Shown here in pieces: positions 16,366 through 22,942 of a stretch of 47,500 nt of DNA. The stretch spans positions 1 through 47,500 of the forward strand of contig NZ_JAGYPF010000011.1 of assembly GCF_018343535.1 (NCBI RefSeq), written 5' to 3'. The stretch's first letter is position 1. Each line of letters opens with the position of its first letter. The position numbers were made by a program, and so were the translations under genes. This stretch comes from Neobacillus rhizophilus. GTDB lineage: Bacteria > Bacillota > Bacilli > Bacillales > Cytobacillaceae. The notes below the pieces were generated by a model. It was not told the origin of the DNA, did not search any database, and was given only the letters and a program-made list of their open reading frames with translations.

Positions 16366-17454
16366 TTATTTTACCATTACCGATAATCCTAGTAAGCTAA
16401 CAATACCTTCCACCCGGTCCCCGACTTCAGATGTTGAGGCGGTCCCCTTCATATCTGGTGTTAAAGTCTTACCTTCCACAAGTAGTTCCTCGATGGCATC
16501 AAGAACCAATTTTCCATAGTTCTCATAACCTAAATGGTCAAGCAACTGGCTTGCTGACCAAATGGTCGCTAACGGATTGGCTAATCCCTTTCCGGCAATA
16601 TCCGGCGCAGAGCCATGAATTGGCTCAAACATAGAAGGATAGGCTCTTTCCGGATTAATGTTCGCACCGGCAGCTAGTCCAATTCCGCCAGCTAAAGCGG
16701 CACCTAAATCTGTTAAAATATCACCAAATAAATTAGAAGTAACCACTACTTCAAACCGTTTCGGGTCGGTTATCATCAGCATCGCAGCTGCATCAACGAG
16801 ATAGGAGGCCGTTTTCACATCCGGGTAGTCTTTGCTGACTTCCTCAAATACTTGATCCCAGAAAACCATGGAATAGTTTAAGGCATTGCCCTTACTGATA
16901 CTAGTTAGAGATTTGCCTTCTTTTCTTGCTGTTTCAAAAGCGTAGCGGATCACCCGTTCAGTGCCTTTGCGGGAAAACACTCCGGTTTGCAGCACGACTT
17001 CATTTTCTTGGCCCTTAAATAACCAATCGCCAGCCCCGGCATACTCTCCCTCACTGTTTTCACGGATAAACAGCATATCCACATCTTTCCGATTAATATC
17101 TTTCAAAGGACATGGTGCGCCATTGATTAACTTAATTGGACGGATATTGATGTATTGGTCAAAACTTTTTCTGATTTTCAACAATAAGTCCCATAAGGAA
17201 ATATGGTCAGGTACACCCGGAAATCCGACTGCACCTAAAAAAATGGCATCAAAGCCCTTGAGCTTTTCGATTCCATCCTCATCCATCATGACACCGTGTT
17301 TAGAATAGTACTCACAGCCCCATGGAAAATATGTGTACTCGAAATTTAGGCTGCCATCTAACTCTGCAATTTTATTTAAAACCTTTATTCCTTCCTGCAA
17401 TACCTCAGGGCCGATTCCATCCCCGGGTATTACAGCAATTTTATATGTGCTCAT
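16366..17454 (-). CDS. Tartrate/D-malate dehydrogenase (decarboxylating)
   Basis: A member of the isocitrate/isopropylmalate dehydrogenase family in the TtuC/DmlA/YcsA branch, which oxidises and decarboxylates D-malate (also tartrate) to pyruvate with NAD. Seen: the N-terminal IPGDGIGPEV, the substrate-loop arginines in LLKIRKSFDQYINIRP, the FIRENSEGEYAG motif, the acidic metal-binding stretch TSNLFGDILTDLGAALAGGIGLA (conserved Asp residues), and EPIHGSAPDIAGKGLANP. I start at the ATG at 17454, which overlaps the aldehyde dehydrogenase stop by one base (TAATG); that gives 362 residues, the family length. In context it would take D-malate made from (R)-carnitine to pyruvate, as E. coli dmlA (yeaU) sits beside yeaVWX. 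An isopropylmalate dehydrogenase is unlikely, since no leu genes are near. Confidence 0.85.
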   Translation of the reverse strand: MSTYKIAVIPGDGIGPEVLQEGIKVLNKIAELDGSLNFEYTYFPWGCEYYSKHGVMMDEDGIEKLKGFDAIFLGAVGFPGVPDHISLWDLLLKIRKSFDQYINIRPIKLINGAPCPLKDINRKDVDMLFIRENSEGEYAGAGDWLFKGQENEVVLQTGVFSRKGTERVIRYAFETARKEGKSLTSISKGNALNYSMVFWDQVFEEVSKDYPDVKTASYLVDAAAMLMITDPKRFEVVVTSNLFGDILTDLGAALAGGIGLAAGANINPERAYPSMFEPIHGSAPDIAGKGLANPLATIWSASQLLDHLGYENYGKLVLDAIEELLVEGKTLTPDMKGTASTSEVGDRVEGIVSLLGLSVMVK

Positions 17455-18905
17455 TATTTGTCGCCTCGGTTCCAAACAACTAATTTCAATTCTGTCATTT
17501 CCTCAACTGCATATTTGATCCCTTCGCGACCAGTTCCGCTTTCCTTCACACCGCCATATGGCATATGGTCTACCCGGAAAGTCGGAATGTCGTTAATCAT
17601 CACAGCCCCGACTTCTAGCGTTTCGCTAGCAAGCAAAGCCTTATCAACATTTTTTGTATAAACCCCGGCCTGCAGCCCGTATCTTGAATCATTTACATAT
17701 TCAATTGCTTCTTCAACGGAACCTACCTTATTCACAATCACAACCGGAGCAAATACTTCCTGGCAGGACACCTTTTGCTTCGGATCGACATTGGTAATAA
17801 TGGTCGGCTCTAAAACTCCATCTTCTGTAAGATTACCGCCAGCTGCTATCTTTGCGCCATTTTGCTTCGCTTCTTCAATCCAGGCTGCCGCGCGCTCTGT
17901 TTCTTTTTTGGAAATTAACGCGGATATATACGTATCAGGGTTTAACGGGTCACCTATTTTTAATAGTTTTGCCGCCTCCGCAAACTTTTCAACAAATTGA
18001 TCGTACACATCTTCATGGGCATACACCCGCTGTAAGGAAATGCATACTTGGCCTTGGTTGGAGAAAGCCCCCATCACACAGCGGTCGATAATTTGGTCAA
18101 TATTTGTATCTTTATCTAAAATAACTGCCGCATTAGAGCCAAGTTCTAAAGTCGTTCTTTTCAATCCCGCCTTGTTGCGAATCGCAATTCCAACTGCCGG
18201 GCTGCCGGTAAATGTAATCATCGCTACTCTGTCATCGCGGATGATTGCTTCCCCTACAACCGAACCAGAACCCGTTACCACATTTAATACACCGTCCGGA
18301 AGGCCTGCCTCTTTGAAAAGCTCTGCAATGTAAAGAGCGGATAATGGTGTTTGCGAAGCCGGCTTTAACACGATGGAATTGCCTGATGCAATCGCTGGTC
18401 CTACCTTATGGGCCACTAGATTCATAGGGAAGTTGAACGGCGTAATCGCACCGATCACCCCAATCGGCTTCCGGAGAGTATAACCGATTCTTCCTACTCC
18501 ACCAGGAGAAGCGTCAAAAGGAAGGGTTTCCCCATGAATTCTTTTTGCCTCTTCCGCCGCGAATTTATAGGTTTCGATTGTTCTTGAAACCTCTCCTCTT
18601 GCAAAAGAAATCGGCTTAGCAGACTCTTTTGAAATAACTTCCGCCGCTTGGTCTAACCTTTCTTCCAAGAGTTTTACGACATTTTCCAAAATGGCTGCCC
18701 GCTGATAGGACGGCGTTTTGGAAATTACTTGAAATCCGACTTGAGCTGATTTTATGGCGTCTTTTGTCAGTTTTTCATCTGCCATCGCAATCTCAGCAAT
18801 CAGTTCTCCAGAATATGGGGAGTAAAGAGGGGCATATTCTGCCGCCTCTACGTCTGCTCCATTAATAAACAAATGCTTTTTCTCAGCTGCTGCCACCTTA
18901 CTCAT
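17454..18905 (-). CDS. NAD(P)-dependent aldehyde dehydrogenase
   Basis: A 483-residue soluble aldehyde dehydrogenase. The cofactor region shows TPFNFPMNLVAHKVGPA and ITFTGSPAVG, the general base is Glu in TTLELGSNAAV, and the catalytic Cys is in FSNQGQVCISLQR. Length and motifs are closest to the lactaldehyde / succinate-semialdehyde / phosphonoacetaldehyde dehydrogenase branch. It is translationally coupled on both sides: its ATG overlaps the oxygenase stop by four bases (ATGA), and its stop overlaps the D-malate dehydrogenase ATG. This tight coupling suggests it oxidises the aldehyde released by the oxygenase. If the oxygenase cleaves carnitine, that product is malic semialdehyde and the product here is malate. 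Formaldehyde from betaine demethylation is the alternative substrate. The chemistry is inferred from context. Confidence 0.85.
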   Translation of the reverse strand: MSKVAAAEKKHLFINGADVEAAEYAPLYSPYSGELIAEIAMADEKLTKDAIKSAQVGFQVISKTPSYQRAAILENVVKLLEERLDQAAEVISKESAKPISFARGEVSRTIETYKFAAEEAKRIHGETLPFDASPGGVGRIGYTLRKPIGVIGAITPFNFPMNLVAHKVGPAIASGNSIVLKPASQTPLSALYIAELFKEAGLPDGVLNVVTGSGSVVGEAIIRDDRVAMITFTGSPAVGIAIRNKAGLKRTTLELGSNAAVILDKDTNIDQIIDRCVMGAFSNQGQVCISLQRVYAHEDVYDQFVEKFAEAAKLLKIGDPLNPDTYISALISKKETERAAAWIEEAKQNGAKIAAGGNLTEDGVLEPTIITNVDPKQKVSCQEVFAPVVIVNKVGSVEEAIEYVNDSRYGLQAGVYTKNVDKALLASETLEVGAVMINDIPTFRVDHMPYGGVKESGTGREGIKYAVEEMTELKLVVWNRGDK

Positions 18906-19987
18906 CGTCCTAACGCCTCCAATACCATGTCGTGGAATTGTACAATTGCCTTTTCGGAGGAAGAATAAACCCCTTGGTTAAAGGCACGGGATCGGAATCC
19001 AATCTGCTCCAACTCTACTAACTCCACATCTTCTTGTCTTACTTGCTCCGCAAATGTTACAAGATCCTGTTCTTCTTGGGATAAATTCTCATCCCTGAAA
19101 TAGTAAGTATATACTCCTAAAGTTGTTTCGTGGTCAATCGGAACCATTTGAATGGTTGCCATATTGGCAGGTCCTGGATAGATAGTTACCATTAGGTTTG
19201 GCCATAACCAGTAGAACTCCCCGCCTTGGAATTCTGCTTCATTTAAGTCTGTTGTACCCATTGTTTTATCCGGTTTAACCACTGACGCTTGTACGGAATA
19301 GTTTTGGCAAGTAACAATTTGATAGTTTTTCATATCAAGAGTTGCTACAAAGCTAGGGTGTGCAACATGGCAGTGGTCACACTCTAAATAGTTGTCGATA
19401 AACGCTTTCCAGTTTGCTTTAATCACTCGTGTTTTTTGGTTAATTCTCTTAAGTTCCCCTAAGAATGGGAACTTTGCTAGACGATCGAAGAAATCGCCGT
19501 ACACTTCAGCTAAAGGTGAAGCATTATCATCAAGATTAACGAAAATGAGTCCCTCTCCAATTTCCATTCTTACAGATCGTAAGCAGCGGTCGCTGACACA
19601 ATGGGCATCTTCGCCAGTGAAGTTTGGTGCCTTATTCAACTGTCCATCTAAATGGAATGTCCAGCCGTGGTAGCCGCAGGCAAAAATTTTCTTCGTTCCA
19701 GCGTCTTCTTTTTCAAGTTTTGTTGCACGATGCGGGCAGACATTGTAGAATGCACGGATCACTTCGTCTTTGCCGCGGGTAACAAGAATTGGCTCGCCTG
19801 CAACTTCACAGGTAAAGAACTGGCCGACTTTCTCAACTTGGCTTACATGACCGACTAACTGCCATGACTTAGCGAACACATCATTCATTTCCTGCTGATA
19901 CACCTTTGGGTCTGTGTATAAATCATAAGTTAATGTTCTTTCATAGACTTTATTCGACTTGTTTACTACTGGATTATAAGTTGCCAT
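18902..19987 (-). CDS. cntA: Rieske oxygenase alpha subunit, carnitine monooxygenase type
   Basis: A 361-residue Rieske non-haem iron oxygenase. The [2Fe-2S] ligands are Cys84-x-His86 (VCPHRAT) and Cys104-x2-His107 (ACGYHGW). The mononuclear iron site is NYLECDHCHVAH, giving His205 and His210. The bridging position three residues before the first His is Glu202 rather than the Asp found in most ring-hydroxylating dioxygenases. A Glu here is typical of quaternary-ammonium oxygenases such as CntA. These enzymes split L-carnitine into trimethylamine and malic semialdehyde; GbcA-type enzymes instead demethylate glycine betaine. The following aldehyde and D-malate dehydrogenases and the BCCT transporter favour carnitine. 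It is first in its operon, behind a sigma-54 promoter. The ATG has AAGGAG about eight bases upstream. No CntB reductase gene is found in this window. The symbol is tentative. Confidence 0.8.
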   Translation of the reverse strand: MATYNPVVNKSNKVYERTLTYDLYTDPKVYQQEMNDVFAKSWQLVGHVSQVEKVGQFFTCEVAGEPILVTRGKDEVIRAFYNVCPHRATKLEKEDAGTKKIFACGYHGWTFHLDGQLNKAPNFTGEDAHCVSDRCLRSVRMEIGEGLIFVNLDDNASPLAEVYGDFFDRLAKFPFLGELKRINQKTRVIKANWKAFIDNYLECDHCHVAHPSFVATLDMKNYQIVTCQNYSVQASVVKPDKTMGTTDLNEAEFQGGEFYWLWPNLMVTIYPGPANMATIQMVPIDHETTLGVYTYYFRDENLSQEEQDLVTFAEQVRQEDVELVELEQIGFRSRAFNQGVYSSSEKAIVQFHDMVLEALGR

Positions 19988-20089
19988 ACCAATTCTCTCC
20001 TTTTATTCTTAAAATTTTTTTATTAACAAGATAAACTGCTTTGAATCTTCTAGATAACTAGATTGAGTCAGAATCAATTCATCTTACTT

Positions 20090-20135
20090 GTTCCTAATAA
20101 ACGGTTGAATACAAATAAACCGTTTACAAAGGAAC
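20090..20135. promoter_or_regulatory. Long dyad in oxygenase operon leader
   Basis: A 46-bp dyad with outer arms GTTCCT / AGGAAC and inner arms TAAACGGTT / AACCGTTTA around an 11-base centre. It lies between the sigma-54 promoter and the oxygenase start codon. It could be the binding site of the divergent activator (an enhancer can act from downstream), a repressor operator, or a 15-bp stem-loop in the mRNA leader. Confidence 0.6.
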
Positions 20136-20159
20136 GAATATTTCGTTAAATTGAATTAG

Positions 20160-20175
20160 TGTGATTTAAATCACT
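20160..20175. promoter_or_regulatory. Fnr/Crp-type palindrome near operon start
   Basis: TGTGATTTAAATCACT contains a perfect 14-bp palindrome and matches the Bacillus Fnr box TGTGA-N6-TCACA at nine of ten fixed bases. It covers roughly +4 to +20 of the transcript expected from the sigma-54 promoter. A protein bound here should block transcription. An oxygen-related role is inferred. Confidence 0.55.
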
Positions 20176-20189
20176 TATCTTTTATTAAT

Positions 20190-20204
20190 GCAAGTATCGT
20201 GCCA
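20190..20204 (-). promoter_or_regulatory. Sigma-54 (-24/-12) promoter of oxygenase operon
   Basis: On the minus strand TGGCACGATACTTGC matches the sigma-54 consensus TGGCAC-N5-TTGC exactly. It faces the oxygenase gene, with about 190 bases of leader, and lies next to a divergent gene for a sigma-54-dependent activator. The region 19988-20328 otherwise holds the dyads listed and two copies of CGCGTTAwAAT (20216 and 20256). Confidence 0.92.
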
Positions 20205-20328
20205 ATTATTAAAAACGCGTTATAATTAGGAAAAGTGTCAATTTCATTCACTTCTCGCGTTAAAATAGAGTCGTTTTCAACTCACTTGAATTACAATCAA
20301 CTCAAACCGAGTAGGGAGCTGTCCTCCT

Positions 20329-21678
20329 ATGTTAGATAATATACAAATACCCGAAATAACAGGTGAAACATTAAGAAAGATCTTAGACCATTCTTCTGAT
20401 GAAATATTTGTTATTGACCGGGATCAAAGGATTATTTTTGTTAATAGTGTTTGCGAAAAGCATTATGGTTTAAAGCCGGAGGATGTGGTCGGAAAACAAA
20501 ATGCGGAATTATTTGAAATGGGGTATTGGAAGCCCTCGATTGTACCTTTGGTTTTTAAGGAAAAAAAGCCAGTTACTATCAGGCAATCCACCTATATTGG
20601 GGCTGAGCTATTAACGACGGCAGTTCCCATATTAAACGAGGAAAATGAAATCGAACTAATTGTCACTACCTCACAAGAGATGCAAACGTTTAAGCAGATT
20701 AAAAAAGAAAGAGAAAATCACCCAGCAGAATCTCCTCACTCCATTCCAATCACGAATTGCCAAAAAATGAAGGACATTCTGAAGGTCTGTGAAAAAATCG
20801 CGAAGGTAGATTCAACCATATTAATTCAGGGGGAATCCGGAACAGGAAAAGGCGTACTGGCTCAGTACATTCATGACATAAGCAAGCGGAAAAACAAAAC
20901 ATTTCTGAAGCTTAATTGTGCAGCCCTGCCAGAAGACCTGCTCGAATCAGAACTTTTCGGTTATGCCGAAGGAGCATTTACCGGTGCCAGCAAGCACGGC
21001 AAAAAGGGGCTTCTGGAGATAGCGGATCAAGGGACACTGTTTCTCGACGAAATCGGTGAACTGCCTTTATCCTTGCAGGCAAAATTATTGCAGGTCATCC
21101 AGGAAAAACAGTACCTTCCGATTGGCGGATACGAAATGAAAAAGGTGGATGTCCGGATAATCGCCGCGACAAACCGTGATTTAGTCGAAATGGTGGGGAA
21201 CAAAGTTTTTCGCGAGGATTTATTTTACCGTCTGAATATTATCGATATCCACCTTCCCCCGTTAAGAGAACGCAGAGAAGACATAATACCGCTGACCTAT
21301 AATTTTTTATATAAGTTTAATAAAAAGTATGAAATGAATAAGATTATCTCTCAAGAATGCTTGGATATCTTTCATGAGTACTCTTGGCCGGGAAACATCC
21401 GGCAACTTGAAAATGTGATGGAAAGGCTCGTTGTCACCAGCGACTCGACCATCCAGAGGTGCGACCTGCCTGAGCTCATCACACAAAACATCCAGCCGCA
21501 TACTCAGTACAGCCTCCCGGCAAGGCTTGACGATGCCATTGAACATGTCAAAAAAACGTTAGTGGTCCAGTCTTATAAAAAAAATAAGAGTTCTAGAAAA
21601 GTTGCGAAGGATTTAAACATCAGCCAAACACGGGCGGTAAAGCTAATCAGCCAGTATTGCGGGGAAGTCGAAGAGTAG
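20329..21678 (+). CDS. PAS/AAA+ sigma-54-dependent transcriptional activator
   Basis: An enhancer-binding protein of 449 residues. The N-terminal PAS domain (about 12-115; SSDEIFVIDRDQRIIFVN) probably senses a ligand. The central AAA+ domain (about 140-370) has Walker A GESGTGKG, the sigma-54 contact loop EGAFTGA, Walker B GTLFLDEIGELP and the arginine-finger region FREDLFYRLNI. The C-terminal DNA-binding helix-turn-helix (about 410-442) includes SRKVAKDLNISQTRAVKL. It is of the RocR/BkdR/PrpR-like architecture with a PAS sensor and lacks a phospho-receiver. It is transcribed away from the oxygenase operon, whose sigma-54 promoter lies 125 bases upstream of its start. The obvious inference is that it switches that operon on when carnitine or a related compound is present. 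Confidence 0.92.
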   Translation: MLDNIQIPEITGETLRKILDHSSDEIFVIDRDQRIIFVNSVCEKHYGLKPEDVVGKQNAELFEMGYWKPSIVPLVFKEKKPVTIRQSTYIGAELLTTAVPILNEENEIELIVTTSQEMQTFKQIKKERENHPAESPHSIPITNCQKMKDILKVCEKIAKVDSTILIQGESGTGKGVLAQYIHDISKRKNKTFLKLNCAALPEDLLESELFGYAEGAFTGASKHGKKGLLEIADQGTLFLDEIGELPLSLQAKLLQVIQEKQYLPIGGYEMKKVDVRIIAATNRDLVEMVGNKVFREDLFYRLNIIDIHLPPLRERREDIIPLTYNFLYKFNKKYEMNKIISQECLDIFHEYSWPGNIRQLENVMERLVVTSDSTIQRCDLPELITQNIQPHTQYSLPARLDDAIEHVKKTLVVQSYKKNKSSRKVAKDLNISQTRAVKLISQYCGEVEE

Positions 21679-21715
21679 ATTTGGATGAATGGATAAAAGA
21701 AATATAGCCAAAAAA

Positions 21716-21745
21716 GGCCAAGGGAGTTTCCCTTGGTCATTATTT
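21716..21745 (+). terminator. Terminator of sigma-54 activator gene
   Basis: GGCCAAGGGA and TCCCTTGGTC form a 10-bp stem (one G-T pair) with a three-base loop, followed by the T-rich ATTATTTAT. It lies about 40 bases after the stop codon. Confidence 0.75.
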
Positions 21746-21848
21746 ATAGGTATGGAGGGCACGTTGGAATGAACAAAATTTTTAAATAGTAAAAATATTA
21801 TCCCTATTGTGATAAAATATTTACATTGATTGTTTAGGAGGTAAACCA

Positions 21849-22832
21849 ATGAAAAGAAATAAGTTAGTTGTAGTAGGAGTGGGCCATGTCGGCTCTTATG
21901 TTCTGGCAGATGCCATGAAATTAGGATTATTTGCGGAAATTGCAGTCATTGATATCGATAAGGATGTTGCTTTTGGCGAAGCGCTTGACCAAGCGCATGC
22001 AACCGCTCTTACCTATATGTCGAACACTTCGGTCCGTGCCGGGGATTATTCCGAATGTGCCGATGCAGATGTGATTATCTGCGCTGCCGGCCCGAGCATG
22101 CTGAAAAGCGAAGGTGATAAGATGCCGGACAGAGCCCAATTGGCTGCTGTCAATGCTGAGGTCATTCGTGAAGTCATGACGGGAATCAAGAAACATACAA
22201 AAGAAGCCATCATTATTTTGATAACCAATCCGTTAGATACCATGGTCTACATAGCAGAAAATGAATTCGGCTATCCGAAGGGACGTGTATTTGGAACCGG
22301 CACGATGCTTGATTCTGCCCGCCTTCGTAAAATCATTGCCGACAATTATGACATTGATCCAAAAAGCGTGACAGGGTATATGATGGGCGAACACGGCCAT
22401 ACAGCATTCCCAGTATTAAGTCGCTTAAATGTGCAAGGCTTTGGCGAAAAAGAATTAGACCAGGTTTTTCAAGGAAAAGAGCCATTAAGCCGGGAGCGAG
22501 TTAAGCAGCAGGTAGTAAAGGCAGCCTTTGATGTGTTAAATGGTAAAGGGTGGACCAATGCTGGTGTTGCCCAGGCCGCAGTTACACTAGCTAAGGCTGT
22601 TTTGCTGGATGAACGAAGTGCTTATCCTGTGTGCACTACCTTACACGGACAATACGGCTACGACGGTGATGTTGCCTTAAGTATGCCATGCATCGTCGGC
22701 AGAAATGGTGTGGAGCAGCAATTAGAAATTGCACTTGATGACCAAGAAATGGAATGGCTGCATCAATCTGCGGAGTATATTAAAGAAGCGATGAAGGTGG
22801 CAAAGACAGGTAAAATCCATCATTCACTCTAA
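21849..22832 (+). CDS. L-2-hydroxyacid dehydrogenase (L-HicDH/LDH family)
   Basis: A 327-residue member of the lactate/malate dehydrogenase family, reducing a 2-oxoacid with NADH to the L-2-hydroxyacid. The Rossmann motif is VGVGHVGS and the NAD-preferring acid follows in VIDIDKD. Catalytic residues are Arg95 (active-loop PDRAQL), Asn127 (ITNPLD), Asp155 and Arg158 (LDSARLRK), and His183 (GEHGHTAFP). The active loop AGPSMLKSEGDKMPDR is longer than in lactate dehydrogenase and matches L-2-hydroxyisocaproate dehydrogenase, so branched or larger 2-oxoacids are likely substrates. TAGGAGG lies eight bases before the ATG. It stands alone between two terminators. A link to the carnitine-type module beside it is possible but not shown. 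Confidence 0.85.
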   Translation: MKRNKLVVVGVGHVGSYVLADAMKLGLFAEIAVIDIDKDVAFGEALDQAHATALTYMSNTSVRAGDYSECADADVIICAAGPSMLKSEGDKMPDRAQLAAVNAEVIREVMTGIKKHTKEAIIILITNPLDTMVYIAENEFGYPKGRVFGTGTMLDSARLRKIIADNYDIDPKSVTGYMMGEHGHTAFPVLSRLNVQGFGEKELDQVFQGKEPLSRERVKQQVVKAAFDVLNGKGWTNAGVAQAAVTLAKAVLLDERSAYPVCTTLHGQYGYDGDVALSMPCIVGRNGVEQQLEIALDDQEMEWLHQSAEYIKEAMKVAKTGKIHHSL

Positions 22833-22839
22833 AAACATC

Positions 22840-22877
22840 AAAAACCACTTCCCTAGGTTCATAGGAAGTGGTTTTTG
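22840..22877. terminator. Bidirectional terminator, hydroxyacid dehydrogenase / beta-helix gene
   Basis: AAACCACTTCC and GGAAGTGGTTT form an 11-bp stem flanked by A and T runs on both sides, so it can stop transcription of the convergent genes from either direction. Confidence 0.9.
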
Positions 22878-22942
22878 CTATTGCAAAATATGTTAGTAAT
22901 ACGCCAAGGGTTCACCTGCAACCTGCAGTCCTTAGCTGTCGC

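Noticed and set aside
21795..21825. A Rex operator (TTGTGATAAAATATTTACA) before the hydroxyacid dehydrogenase
   Set aside because: The half-sites differ from the Rex consensus and the spacing is wrong; only the TTGTGA part matches.
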